Assembly: GCA_023055505.1 (NCBI GenBank)
Contig: JALIRH010000100.1
Coordinates: 1 to 64,000, forward strand
Reading direction: 5' to 3'
Length of the DNA: 64,000 bases
DNA from: Callipepla californica brunnescens
Taxonomy: Eukaryota; Chordata; Aves; Galliformes; Odontophoridae
Part shown: piece by piece, positions 13,897-28,469 of the stretch
Layout of the letters: the number at the start of each line of letters is the position of its first letter
How positions within the stretch are numbered: the stretch's first letter is position 1
The notes under the pieces: model-generated
The model's database searches: none
Told to the model about the DNA's origin: nothing
What the model saw: only the letters and a program-made list of their open reading frames with translations
Made by a program: the position numbers and the translations under genes

Positions 13897-16800
13897 TAAC
13901 CCTAAATCTGTCCCTGAGCCTAACCTTCAACCTTACCCTAACCTTAACCCTAACCCTGTTCCATTCTCTAAACATATCTGTAAGCATTACCTTCATCCTA
14001 ACTCGAACTCTACCCTAACCCTATCCCTTTGACCCCAACACAAAACCCAGATTGAGCCTGACCCTAACCTAGGTAGCATAAAGTGTATGTAGGGTGAATT
14101 TGAGTTTTAGGGTCAAAGTTAAATTGTTAGTTTTAGGGTTAGGGTGAAGGATTGCTTTAGTTCTAGTATTAGGGTGTTTGGGGTTAGGGTTAGGGTAAGG
14201 ATTTGGGGGTGGATTAGGTTTAGGGTCAGGTTTGGGGGAGTTTTGGGGTTAGGGTTAGATTTAGGATTAGGGTTAGCAAAAAAGTTGTTTTAGTTTTAGT
14301 TTAGGTTAGTGCTAGGATTAGGTTGAGTGTTCTTGTGAAGTTTAGGTTTAGGGTTAGGTTTAGGTTTAGATTGAGGTTTAGGGTAAGGAGTAGGGTTCAT
14401 TTGACTTTTAGGGTCAGAGTAGAGTTAAGTCGTGTTAGGGTTAAGGTTAAGAACAGGATTCAGATTCCAATTAGGTTTTGGGTTCCTACTAGGGATAGGC
14501 CTCAAATTAGTGTTAAGGTTAGGGTTAGGGTTAGGTATAGGGAAAGGGTTAGTGTTAAGGCCAGGGCAAGTGTATGGTTTAGGGTAAAGATTGGATTTAG
14601 GGTTAGGTTTAGATGTAGGTTTGGTTTGATCGTTAGGGTGTGAGAAGGCACCGGCCTTGGATTTCATTTGGAGATTGGGTAAGGTTTAGGAATAGGAATA
14701 ACATTGGTGTTTAAAAGATGATTAGTGTTAGTATTAGGGATAGGGTTACGGTTAGAGTTTAGTTAGGGTTGTTAGTTTTAGAGTGAGGGATAGGGGTATG
14801 GTTTGGTCTAGTACTTGGGTTAGGGTTTGGGATAGTCCTAGCATTAGTGTTAGGGTTAGGGTTCCGTTAGGGTTGTGGTAATCTGATGCTAGGTGTCGGG
14901 ATTAGGGTTGTGCTTAAATGTGGGTTTGGTTTGAGGGTCAGAGTTAGGGTTAGGGTAGAGTTAGAATTAGGGTAAGAGTTAGGATTAGGTTTAGGATTAG
15001 GATAAAGATTAGGTTAGGATTAGTGTTGGCTTTAGGGTTGTGTCTGGGAGAAGGGTTAGTGTTAGGGATAGACTTAGGGTAAGAGTAAGTGTTAGGAATA
15101 GGCATAGGTTTTGGGAAAGTTTCAGAGTTTGGACTGGATTTATGATTAGGGATAGGGACAAAGATTTTTTGAGATTTATGATTAGATTTAGGGAGAAAAG
15201 TAGGCTGACTTGTGGTGTTAGCAGTAGGTTTAGGTTTAGGTTTAGGTTTAGGATTCCATTTGTATTTATTGATTGAGGTTGGGTTAGTTGGAGTGTAAAG
15301 GTCAGAGTAGGGTTAGGCCTTGGGATAGGGTTAAGGTTTGGAATAGGATTAGGATTCAAATGATGTTACGGGTTGGTGTTAGGGTTAGGGAAAGGTTAGG
15401 ATCAGGGTTGAGGTCAGGGTTAGGTATAGGAAAAGGGTTAGTGTTAGGGCTAGGGCAATTGGAAGGGTTAGGCTTAGGCTTAGATATTAGGGTTAGGTTT
15501 AGGCGGAGGTTTGGTTCGAGTGTCAGGGTGAGAGAAGGGGTAGGCCTGGGGTTTGGTTTTGGGTTACATCATACAAATCATCCCATACATTAGCTGGGGT
15601 GGGAGGTGCAAGGAACAGCCAGCAAAGTGCTGAGTTCATTCCAATCAGAGGACCTGAAGATCGGGTAGCTACTATCAAACCGTTTGTGTTGCCAATTCCG
15701 ATGATATTTATGGGGCCCTGATGTTATGGTTCAGTGGGGAGTCACTATCAAGTCCAAACCCAATCCAAACCCCAAACCTACTCCTATTCCTAAACCTTAT
15801 CTTAACCCTAAACCAAACCCAAACCCAAGGCCCTCCCCTTCTCTCAGCCTAACACTCAAACTAACCTAAACCCGAAACTAACCCTACATTTATCCTAATC
15901 TTATCCATATTCTAAGGCCTAACCCTACTCTGACCAGAAAGCTCATGTTGTCTAAAATCTACCCCTTACCTAAAACCTAAATCGACAAAAAAACCTAACC
16001 CGAAACCTCAACCTAACTCTTCTCCTAACTAGAACACCAGCACTTCACCTTACCCTAACTGGAAACCTAGGACTAAATCCTTACCTTGTCCAGAACCCTA
16101 TTCCTAACCCAAACCAGAATTCTAACCTCTACCCTAACCAAAACCCTTCCCCTAAACCTAAACCTAATGCTACCCTCAACCAAACCCTAGCCCTAAATCC
16201 TACCCTAAAACCAACACCACGTTTAAGCTCAAACCTCAAGCCTCAAAGAAAGCATCAGATTACCGCAGATCTCACCTAACACTAACCCCAATCCAATCCC
16301 TACTACTAACCCCAAACCCAATCCAAACACCAAAACTATTCCTATTCCTAAACCTAACACTAAGCCAGAACCAAACCCAAGGCCTACCCCTTCTCTCAGC
16401 CTGACACTCAAACTAACCTAGACCTGAACGCAACGCTAAATCAAATACTAAAACTCACCCTTAGCCAAGGCCCTTTTAGGACCCTTCCCTGGTCCTAAAA
16501 CTAAAGAGAACCCTACCCCTTCCACTAAACCTTCATCTACATCCCTAACCCTTACCCTAAACCTAAATCTACACCAAAACCTAACCCTAACCCTAACATG
16601 TCTTCTAACTGTAAAACTAACGCTTCACCTAACCCGAACTGAAACCCCAGGACTAAACCTTACCTAACACCTAGCTATATTCCTAACCCTATCCTGAAAC
16701 CTAACGTTAACCCTAACCCTAAAAACAACTTGGAACCAAACCCTAACCCTAACCTAACCCTTATCAGAACCCTAAATCTAATCCTAACCGTTACCTCAAT

Positions 16801-18533
16801 TGAACTCCAATTCTTCCTGAAATCTAAATGGGACCTTAAAACCAACCCCAGATTGAAGCCCAACCCTAAACCTAACACAAAGCATTAGATTACCACAGCC
16901 ATCACCTAACTCTAACCCCAGCCTTAACGCTAATACTATCCCAAACACTATTCCAATTCCTAAACCCAACACAAACCCAAAAACACAAAGCCTACAATTC
17001 TCACAGCCTAACACTGAAAGGAAACCTAAATCTTACCCTAACTCTAAAACTAATCCAAAGCATGACCACAATTTAAACTCTAAATCTACCTTCAAACTAA
17101 AGCTGACCCTAACACCAACCTCAAGCCCAACCCTAAGCCTAACACAAAGCATTAGATTACCACAACGCTCACCTAACTTCTAACCCCCACCCTAACACTA
17201 ATACTAAAGCAATCAGATTCCAAATACTAACCCAATTCCTATTCTGAAACCCAAAACTATTCCAAAAACAAACCCAAGGCCTAACCTTTCTCTCACCCTA
17301 ACAATCAAAGAAAACCTATTCCTAAACCTAATCCTAAATCTAGTCCTAACCCTAACCCTCACCCTTAATCTAACCCCAACCCCCACCCAGAAGCTAACAC
17401 TTAGCATTGTACAATACCTAAACGTACCCCTAATCCTTATCACTAAACCTAAAAGGAACCTGAAACATAGTGCTAAATCCGAACCCTAACCCTGAAGACC
17501 AACGCTAACAATGAACCAATTCCTATACCTTTTCCTTCCTCCAAATTGATTCCTAGCACTAACCCTAACCCTACATTAACCCTAACCCTAACCCTAACCC
17601 TAGCCCTAACCTAACTCTAACCCTAACCCTAACCCTAAACCTAATGCTAACCCTTACCCTACCCTAACCCTAACCCTACCATACCCTAACCCTAACCTAC
17701 CCTAACACTAACCCTAACCCTAACCCTACCCTAACCCTAACCCTAACCCTAACCCTAACCCTAACCCTAACCCTAACCCTAACCCTAACCCTACCCTAAC
17801 CCTAACCCTAACCCTAACCCTAACCCTAACCCTTACCCTAACCCTAGCCTAACCCAAACCCTAACCCTAACCCTACCCTAACCCTAACCCTAACCCTACC
17901 CCTAACCCTACTTTACCCTAACCTTAATCCTAACACTAACTCTAACTTTACTCCTTACCCTAACACTAATCCAATCCCGAACCCTAACCCTAATCCTAGC
18001 CCTAACTCTAACTTTATTCGTAACCCTACCCCTAATCCAAACAATAACCCTTACCCTAATCAAACCCTATCCCTATTCCTAACCCTTACCCTAACCGTAT
18101 CACAATCCCTATCCTAACTCTTACCATAACCCAAACCCTAACCTAACCCTAACCCTAACCCTAACCCTAACCCTAACCCTTACCCTAACCCTAACCCTAC
18201 CCTAACCTTAACTCTACCCTAACCGTATCCCTACCCTAACCCTAACCCTAATCCTAGCCCTTTCTCTAACTTTATTCCTAACCCTACCCCTGATCCAAAC
18301 ACTAACCCTAACCTTAATGTAACCCTAACCCTATTCCTAACCCTTACCCTAACTGTATCCCATTCCCTATCCTAACTCTTACCATAACCCTAACCCTGAT
18401 GCTAATGCTAACCCTAACCCTGAATCTAACCCTTACCCTAACCCTATCCCTTACCCAGAAGCTAACACTTAGCGTTGTACAATACCTAACCGTACCCTAA
18501 CCCTATCCCTAAACCTAAAAGGAACCCAAACTC
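13897..18533. repeat. Telomere-derived macrosatellite, unit 4
   Basis: Same architecture, 4637 bp; protease fragment at 15566-15754. It carries GGGATAGGG, GGGTTGTTAG, GTCCTAGC and CATCCCATAC. The simple telomere core near 17720-17840 has one of the longest runs of perfect CCCTAA hexamers among the short units. Confidence 0.95.
15566..15754 (+). pseudogene. Retroviral protease C-terminal fragment in unit 4
   Basis: Same insert and breakpoints as the other units; CATCCCATAC variant. Confidence 0.85.
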
Positions 18534-21500
18534 TAACCCTAAATCTGTCCCTGAGCCTAACCTTCAACCTTACCCTAACCTTAACCCTAACCCTGTTCCA
18601 TTCTCTAAACATATCTGTAAGCATTACCTTCATCCTAACTCGAACTCTACCCTAACCCTATCCCTTTGACCCCAACACAAAACCCAGATTGAGCCTGACC
18701 CTAACCTAGGTAGCATAAAGTGTATGTAGGGTGAATTTGAGTTTTAGGGTCAAAGTTAAATTGTTAGTTTTAGGGTTAGGGTGAAGGATTGCTTTAGTTC
18801 TAGTATTAGGGTGTTTGGGGTTAGGGTTAGGGTAAGGATTTGGGGGTGGATTAGGTTTAGGGTCAGGTTTGGGGGAGTTTTGGGGTTAGGGTTAGATTTA
18901 GGATTAGGGTTAGCAAAAAAGTTGTTTTAGTTTTAGTTTAGGTTAGTGCTAGGATTAGGTTGAGTGTTCTTGTGAAGTTTAGGTTTAGGGTTAGGTTTAG
19001 GTTTAGATTGAGGTTTAGGGTAAGGAGTAGGGTTCATTTGACTTTTAGGGTCAGAGTAGAGTTAAGTCGTGTTAGGGTTAAGGTTAAGAACAGGATTCAG
19101 ATTCCAATTAGGTTTTGGGTTCCTACTAGGGATAGGCCTCAAATTAGTGTTAAGGTTAGGGTTAGGGTTAGGTATAGGGAAAGGGTTAGTGTTAAGGCCA
19201 GGGCAAGTGTATGGTTTAGGGTAAAGATTGGATTTAGGGTTAGGTTTAGATGTAGGTTTGGTTTGATCGTTAGGGTGTGAGAAGGCACCGGCCTTGGATT
19301 TCATTTGGAGATTGGGTAAGGTTTAGGAATAGGAATAACATTGGTGTTTAAAAGATGATTAGTGTTAGTATTAGGGATAGGGTTACGGTTAGAGTTTAGT
19401 TAGGGTTGTTAGTTTTAGAGTGAGGGATAGGGGTATGGTTTGGTCTAGTACTTGGGTTAGGGTTTGGGATAGTCCTAGCATTAGTGTTAGGGTTAGGGTT
19501 CCGTTAGGGTTGTGGTAATCTGATGCTAGGTGTCGGGATTAGGGTTGTGCTTAAATGTGGGTTTGGTTTGAGGGTCAGAGTTAGGGTTAGGGTAGAGTTA
19601 GAATTAGGGTAAGAGTTAGGATTAGGTTTAGGATTAGGATAAAGATTAGGTTAGGATTAGTGTTGGCTTTAGGGTTGTGTCTGGGAGAAGGGTTAGTGTT
19701 AGGGATAGACTTAGGGTAAGAGTAAGTGTTAGGAATAGGCATAGGTTTTGGGAAAGTTTCAGAGTTTGGACTGGATTTATGATTAGGGATAGGGACAAAG
19801 ATTTTTTGAGATTTATGATTAGATTTAGGGAGAAAAGTAGGCTGACTTGTGGTGTTAGCAGTAGGTTTAGGTTTAGGTTTAGGATTCCATTTGTATTTAT
19901 TGATCGAGGTTGGGTTAGTTTGAGTGTAAAGGTCAGAGTAGGGTTAGGCCTTGGGATAGGGTTAAGGTTTGGAATAGGATTAGGATTCAAATGATGTTAC
20001 GGGTTGGTGTTAGGGTTAGGGAAAGGTTAGGATCAGGGTTGAGGTCAGGGTTAGGTATAGGAAAAGGGTTAGTGTTAGGGCTAGGGCAATTGGAAGGGTT
20101 AGGCTTAGGCTTAGATATTAGGGTTAGGTTTAGGCGGAGGTTTGGTTGGAGTGTCAGGGTGAGAGAAGGGGTAGGCCTGGGGTTTGGTTTTGGGTTACAT
20201 CATACAAATCATCCCATACATTAGCTGGGGTGGGAGGTGCAAGGAACAGCCAGCAAAGTGCTGAGTTCATTCCAATCAGAGGACCTGAAGATCGGGTAGC
20301 TACTATCAAACCGTTTGTGTTGCCAATTCCGATGATATTTATGGGGCCCTGATGTTATGGTTCAGTGGGGAGTCACTATCAAGTCCAAACCCAATCCAAA
20401 CCCCAAACCTACTCCTATTCCTAAACCTTATCTTAACCCTAAACCAAACCCAAACCCAAGGCCCTCCCCTTCTCTCAGCCTAACACTCAAACTAACCTAA
20501 ACCCGAAACTAACCCTCCATTTATCCTAATCTTATCCATATTCTAAGGCCTAACCCTACTCTGACCAGAAAGCTCATGTTGTCTAAAATCTACCCCTTAC
20601 CTAAAACCTAAATCGACAAAAAAACCTAACCCGAAACCTCAACCTAACTCTTCTCCTAACTAGAACACCAGCACTTCACCTTACCCTAACTGGAAACCTA
20701 GGACTAAATCCTTACCTTGTCCAGAACCCTATTCCTAACCCAAACCAGAATTCTAACCTCTACCCTAACCAAAACCCTTCCCCTAAACCTAAACCTAATG
20801 CTACCCTCAACCAAACCCTAGCCCTAAATCCTACCCTAAAACCAACACCACGTTTAAGCTCAAACCTCAAGCCTCAAAGAAAGCATCAGATTACCGCAGA
20901 TCTCACCTAACACTAACCCCAATCCAGTCCCTACTACTAACCCCAAACCCAATCCAAACACCAAAACTATTCCTATTCCTAAACCTAACACTAAGCCAGA
21001 ACCAAACCCAAGGCCTACCCCTTCTCTCAGCCTGACACTCAAACTAACCTAGACCTGAACGCAACGCTAAATCAAATACTAAAACTCACCCTTAGCCAAG
21101 GCCCTTTTAGGACCCTTCCCTGGTCCTAAAACTAAAGAGAACCCTACCCCTTCCACTAAACCTTCATCTGCATCCCTAACCCTTACCCTAAACCTAAATC
21201 TACACCAAAACCTAACCCTAACCCTAACATGTCTTCTAACTGTAAAACTAACGCTTCACCTAACCCGAACTGAAACCCCAGGACTAAACCTTACCTAACA
21301 CCTAGCTATATTCCTAACCCTATCCTGAAACCTAACGTTAACCCTAACCCTAAAAACAACTTGGAACCAAACCCTAACCCTAACCTAACCCTTATCAGAA
21401 CCCTAAATCTAATCCTAACCGTTACCTCAATTGAACTCCAATTCTTCCTGAAATCTAAATGGGACCTTAAAACCAACCCCAGATTGAAGCCCAACCCTAA

Positions 21501-23176
21501 ACCTAACACAAAGCATTAGATTACCACAGCCATCACCTAACTCTAACCCCAGCCTTAACGCTAATACTATCCCAAACACTATTCCAATTCCTAAACCCAA
21601 CACAAACCCAAAAACACAAAGCCTACAATTCTCACAGCCTAACACTGAAAGGAAACCTAAATCTTACCCTAACTCTAAAACTAATCCAAAGCATGACCAC
21701 AATTTAAACTCTAAATCTACCTTCAAACTAAAGCTGACCCTAACACCAACCTCAAGTAAAAGCCCAACCCTAAGCCTAACACAAAGCATTAGATTACCAC
21801 AACGCTCACCTAACTTCTAACCCCCACCCTAACACTAATACTAAAGCAATCAGATTCCAAATACTAACCCAATTCCTATTCTGAAACCCAAAACTATTCC
21901 AAAAACAAACCCAAGGCCTAACCTTTCTCTCACCCTAACAATCAAAGAAAACCTATTCCTAAACCTAATCCTAAATCTAGTCCTAACCCTAACCCTCACC
22001 CTTAATCTAACCCCAACCCCCACCCAGAAGCTAACACTTAGCATTGTACAATACCTAAACGTACCCCTAATCCTTATCACTAAACCTAAAAGGAACCTGA
22101 AACATAGTGCTAAATCCGAACCCTAACCCTGAAGACCAACGCTAACAATGAACCAATTCCTATACCTTTTCCTTCCTCCAAATTGATTCCTAGCACTAAC
22201 CCTAACCCTACATTAACCCTAACCCTAACCCTAACCCTAGCCCTAACCTAACTCTAACCCTAACCCTAACCCTAAACCTAATGCTAACCCTTACCCTACC
22301 CTAACCCTAACCCTACCATACCCTAACCCTAACCTACCCTAACACTAACCCTAACCCTAACCCTACCCTAACCCTAACCCTAACCCTAACCCTAACCCTA
22401 ACCCTAACCCTAACCCCAACCCTAACCCTAACCCTACCCTAACCCTAACCCTAACCCTAACCCTAACCCTTACCCTAACCCTAGCCTAACCCAAACCCTA
22501 ACCCTAACCCTACCCTAACCCTAACCCTAACCCTAACCCTACCCCTAACCCTACTTTACCCTAACCTTAATCCTAACACTAACTCTAACTTTACTCCTTA
22601 CCCTAACACTAATCCAATCCCGAACCCTAACCCTAATCCTAGCCCTAACTCTAACTTTATTCGTAACCCTACCCCTAATCCAAACAATAACCCTTACCCT
22701 AATCAAACCCTATCCCTATTCCTAACCCTTACCCTAACCGTATCACAATCCCTATCCTAACTCTTACCATAACCCAAACCCTAACCTAACCCTAACCCTA
22801 ACCCTAACCCTAACCCTAACCCTTACCCTAACCCTAACCCTACCCTAACCTTAACTCTACCCTAACCGTATCCCTACCCTAACCCTAACCCTAATCCTAG
22901 CCCTTTCTCTAACTTTATTCCTAACCCTACCCCTGATCCAAACACTAACCCTAACCTTAATGTAACCCTAACCCTATTCCTAACCCTTACCCTAACTGTA
23001 TCCCATTCCCTATCCTAACTCTTACCATAACCCTAACCCTGATGCTAATGCTAACCCTAACCCTGAATCTAACCCTTACCCTAACCCTATCCCTTACCCA
23101 GAAGCTAACACTTAGCGTTGTACAATACCTAACCGTACCCTAACCCTATCCCTAAACCTAAAAGGAACCCAAACTC
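18534..23176. repeat. Telomere-derived macrosatellite, unit 5
   Basis: Same architecture, 4643 bp; protease fragment at 20197-20385. Private changes are loss of one TTTAGG hexamer near 19862-19882 and a short insertion at about 21754 (CTCAAGTAAAAGCCC against CTCAAGCCC elsewhere). Otherwise it groups with units 3 and 4. Confidence 0.95.
20197..20385 (+). pseudogene. Retroviral protease C-terminal fragment in unit 5
   Basis: Same insert and breakpoints; CATCCCATAC variant, as in unit 3. Confidence 0.85.
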
Positions 23177-26100
23177 TAACCCTAAATCTGTCCCTGAGCC
23201 TAACCTTCAACCTTACCCTAACCTTAACCCTAACCCTGTTCCATTCTCTAAACATATCTGTAAGCATTACCTTCATCCTAACTCGAACTCTACCCTAACC
23301 CTATCCCTTTGACCCCAACACAAAACCCAGATTGAGCCTGACCCTAACCTAGGTAGCATAAAGTGTATGTAGGGTGAATTTGAGTTTTAGGGTCAAAGTT
23401 AAATTGTTAGTTTTAGGGTTAGGGTGAAGGATTGCTTTAGTTCTAGTATTAGGGTGTTTGGGGTTAGGGTTAGGGTAAGGATTTGGGGGTGGATTAGGTT
23501 TAGGGTCAGGTTTGGGGGAGTTTTGGGGTTAGGGTTAGATTTAGGATTAGGGTTAGCAAAAAAGTTGTTTTAGTTTTAGTTTAGGTTAGTGCTAGGATTA
23601 GGTTGAGTGTTCTTGTGAAGTTTAGGTTTAGGGTTAGGTTTAGGTTTAGATTGAGGTTTAGGGTAAGGAGTAGGGTTCATTTGACTTTTAGGGTCAGAGT
23701 AGAGTTAAGTCGTGTTAGGGTTAAGGTTAAGAACAGGATTCAGATTCCAATTAGGTTTTGGGTTCCTACTAGGGATAGGCCTCAAATTAGTGTTAAGGTT
23801 AGGGTTAGGGTTAGGTATAGGGAAAGGGTTAGTGTTAAGGCCAGGGCAAGTGTATGGTTTAGGGTAAAGATTGGATTTAGGGTTAGGTTTAGATGTAGGT
23901 TTGGTTTGATCGTTAGGGTGTGAGAAGGCACCGGCCTTGGATTTCATTTGGAGATTGGGTAAGGTTTAGGAATAGGAATAACATTGGTGTTTAAAAGATG
24001 ATTAGTGTTAGTATTAGGGAGAGGGTTACGGTTAGAGTTTAGTTAGGGTTTATTAGTTTTAGAGTGAGGGATAGGGGTATGGTTTGGTCTAGTACTTGGG
24101 TTAGGGTTTGGGATAGTCATAGCATTAGTGTTAGGGTTAGGGTTCCGTTAGGGTTGTGGTAATCTGATGCTAGGTGTCGGGATTAGGGTTGTGCTTAAAT
24201 GTGGGTTTGGTTTGAGGGTCAGAGTTAGGGTTAGGGTAGAGTTAGAATTAGGGTGAGAGTTAGGATTAGGTTTAGGATTAGGATAAAGATTAGGTTAGGA
24301 TTAGTGTTGGCTTTAGGGTTGTGTCTGGGAGAAGGGTTAGTGTTAGGGATAGACTTAGGGTAAGAGTAAGTGTTAGGAATAGGCATAGGTTTTGGGAAAG
24401 TTTCAGAGTTTGGACTGGATTTATGATTAGGGATAGGGACAAAGATTTTTTGAGATTTGTGATTAGATTTAGGGAGAAAAGTAGGCTGACTTGTGGTGTT
24501 AGCAGTAGGTTTAGGTTTAGGTTTAGGTTTAGGATTCCATTTGTATTTATTGATCGAGGTTGGGTTAGTTGGAGTGTAAAGGTCAGAGTAGGGTTAGGCC
24601 TTGGGATAGGGTTAAGGTTTGGAATAGGATTAGGATTCAAATGATGTTACGGGTTGGTGTTAGGGTTAGGGAAAGGTTAGGATCAGGGTTGAGGTCAGGG
24701 TTAGGTATAGGAAAAGGGTTAGTGTTAGGGCTAGGGCAATTGGAAGGGTTAGGCTTAGGCTTAGATATTAGGGTTAGGTTTAGGCGGAGGTTTGGTTCGA
24801 GTGTCAGGGTGAGAGAAGGGGTAGGCCTGGGGTTTGGTTTTGGGTTACATCATACAAATCATCACATACATTAGCTGGGGTGGGAGGTGCAAGGAACAGC
24901 CAGCAAAGTGCTGAGTTCATTCCAATCAGAGGACCTGAAGATCGGGTAGCTACTATCAAACCGTTTGTGTTGCCAATTCCGATGATATTTATGGGGCCCT
25001 GATGTTATGGTTCAGTGGGGAGTCACTATCAAGTCCAAACCCAATCCAAACCCCAAACCTACTCCTATTCCTAAACCTTATCTTAACCCTAAACCAAACC
25101 CAAACCCAAGGCCCTCCCCTTCTCTCAGCCTAACACTCAAACTAACCTAAACCCGAAACTAACCCTACATTTATCCTAATCTTATCCATATTCTAAGGCC
25201 TAACCCTACTCTGACCAGAAAGCTCATGTTGTCTAAAATCTACCCCTTACCTAAAACCTAAATCGACAAAAAAACCTAACCCGAAACCTCAACCTAACTC
25301 TTCTCCTAACTAGAACACCAGCACTTCACCTTACCCTAACTGGAAACCTAGGACTAAATCCTTACCTTGTCCAGAACCCTATTCCTAACCCAAACCAGAA
25401 TTCTAACCTCTACCCTAACCAAAACCCTTCCCCTAAACCTAAACCTAATGCTACCCTCAACCAAACCCTAGCCCTAAATCCTACCCTAAAACCAACACCA
25501 CGTTTAAGCTCAAACCTCAAGCCTCAAAGAAAGCATCAGATTACCGCAGATCTCACCTAACACTAACCCCAATCCAATCCCTACTACTAACCCCAAACCC
25601 AATCCAAACACCAAAACTATTCCTATTCCTAAACCTAACACTAAGCCAGAACCAAACCCAAGGCCTACCCCTTCTCTCAGCCTGACACTCAAACTAACCT
25701 AGACCTGAACGCAACGCTAAATCAAATACTAAAACTCACCCTTAGCCAAGGCCCTTTTAGGACCCTTCCCTGGTCCTAAAACTAAAGAGAACCCTACCCC
25801 TTCCACTAAACCTTCATCTACATCCCTAACCCTTACCCTAAACCTAAATCTACACCAAAACCTAACCCTAACCCTAACATGTCTTCTAACTGTAAAACTA
25901 ACGCTTCACCTAACCCGAACTGAAACCCCAGGACTAAACCTTACCTAACACCTAGCTATATTCCTAACCCTATCCTGAAACCTAACGTTAACCCTAACCC
26001 TAAAAACAACTTGGAACCAAACCCTAACCCTAACCTAACCCTTATCAGAACCCTAAATCTAATCCTAACCGTTACCTCAATTGAACTCCAATTCTTCCTG

Positions 26101-28469
26101 AAATCTAAATGGGACCTTAAAACCAACCCCAGATTGAAGCCCAACCCTAAACCTAACACAAAGCATTAGATTACCACAGCCATCACCTAACTCTAACCCC
26201 AGCCTTAACGCTAATACTATCCCAAACACTATTCCAATTCCTAAACCCAACACAAACCCAAAAACACAAAGCCTACAATTCTCACAGCCTAACACTGAAA
26301 GGAAACCTAAATCTTACCCTAACTCTAAAACTAATCCAAAGCATGACCACAATTTAAACTCTAAATCTACCTTCAAACTAAAGCTGACCCTAACACCAAC
26401 CTCAAGCCCAACCCTAAGCCTAACACAAAGCATTAGATTACCACAACGCTCACCTAACTTCTAACCCCCACCCTAACACTAATACTAAAGCAATCAGATT
26501 CCAAATACTAACCCAATTCCTATTCTGAAACCCAAAACTATTCCAAAAACAAACCCAAGGCCTAACCTTTCTCTCACCCTAACAATCAAAGAAAACCTAT
26601 TCCTAAACCTAATCCTAAATCTAGTCCTAACCCTAACCCTCACCCTTAATCTAACCCCAACCCCCACCCAGAAGCTAACACTTAGCACTGTACAATACCT
26701 AAACGTACCCCTAATCCTTATCACTAAACCTAAAAGGAACCTGAAACATAGTGCTAAATCCGAACCCTAACCCTGAAGACCAACGCTAACAATGAACCAA
26801 TTCCTATACCTTTTCCTTCCTCCAAATTGATTCCTAGCACTAACCCTAACCCTACATTAACCCTATCCTAACCCTAACCCTAACCCTAGCCCTAAACTAC
26901 ATTAACCCTAACCCTAACCCTAGCCCTAACCTAACTCTAACCCTAACCCTAACCCTAAACCTAATGCTAACCCTTACCCTACCCTAACCCTAACCCTACC
27001 ATACCCTAACCCTAACCTACCCTAACACTAACCCTAACCCTAACCCTAAACCTAAACCTAAACCTAAACCTAAACCTAACCCTAACCCTAACCCTAATTC
27101 CTAACCCTTACCTTAACTTTATCACAATCCCTATCCTAATTCTTACCCTAACCCTAACCCTTACCTAACCCTAACCCTAACCCTAACCCTAACTCTAACC
27201 TTAACCCTAACCCTAACCCTAACCTAACCCTAACCCTAATCCTAACCCTAACCCTAACTCTAATTCCTAACCCTTACCTTAACTGTATCACAATCCCTAT
27301 CCTAATTCTTACCCTAACCCTAACCCTTACCTAACCCTAACCCTAACCCTAACCCTAACCGTAACCCTAACCCTAACCCTAACCCTAACCCTAACCCTAA
27401 CCCTAATCCTAACCCTAACTCTAACCTTAACCCTAAACCTAACAATAAATTTAACCCTAACCCTAACACTAACCCTAACCCTAATTTTACCCTAACCCTA
27501 AGCATACCCTAACCCTAACCCTAACCCTAACCCTAACCCTAACCCTAACCCCAACCCTAACCTAACCCTAACCCTAACCCTAACCCTAACCCTACCCTAA
27601 CCCTAACCCTAACCCTAACCCTAACCCTAACCCTAACCCTAACAATAAATTTAACCTTAACCCTAACCCTAACCCTCACCCTACCCTAACCCTAACCCTA
27701 ACCCTAACCCTAACCCTACCCTAACCCTAACCCTAACCCTAACCCTAACCCTAACCCTTACCCTAACCCTAGCCTAACCCAAACCCTAACCCTAACCCTA
27801 CCCTAACCCTAACCCTAACCCTAACCCTAACCCTACCCCTAACCCTACTTTACCCTAACCCTAATCCTAACACTAACTCTAACTTTATTCCTTACCCTAA
27901 CACTAATCCAATCCCGAACCCTAACCCTAATCCTAGCCCTAACTCTAACTTTATTCGTAACCCTACCCCTAATCCAAACAATAACCCTTACCCTAATCAA
28001 ACCCTATCCCTATTCCTAACCCTTACCCTAACCGTATCACAATCCCTATCCTAACTCTTACCATAACCCAAACCCTAACCTAACCCTAACCCTAACCCTA
28101 ACCCTATCCCTAACCCCTACCCTAACCCTAACCCTACCCTAACCTTAACTCTACCCTAACCGTATCCCTACCCTAACCCTAACCCTAATCCTAGCCCTTT
28201 CTCTAACTTTATTCCTAACCCTACCCCTGATCCAAACACTAACCCTAACCTTAATGTAACCCTAACCCTATTCCTAACCCTTACCCTAACTGTATCCCAT
28301 TCCCTATCCTAACTCTTACCATAACCCTAACCCTGATGCTAATGCTAACCCTAACCCTGAATCTAACCCTTACCCTAACCCTATCCCTTACCCAGAAGCT
28401 AACACTTAGCGTTGTACAATACCTAACCGTACCCTAACCCTATCCCTAAACCTAAACGAACCCAAACTC
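23177..28469. repeat. Telomere-derived macrosatellite, unit 6 (expanded)
   Basis: Same architecture but 5293 bp; protease fragment at 24847-25035. The extra roughly 650 bp lies in the simple-repeat core, about 26865-27650. It includes AAACCT hexamer runs, two copies of a block containing TATCACAATCCCTATCC about 160 bp apart, and two ACAATAAATTTAACC islands. The G-rich arm variants match units 1 and 2 rather than the adjacent unit 5. Confidence 0.95.
24847..25035 (+). pseudogene. Retroviral protease C-terminal fragment in unit 6
   Basis: Same insert and breakpoints; CATCACATAC variant, as in units 1, 2 and 8. Confidence 0.85.
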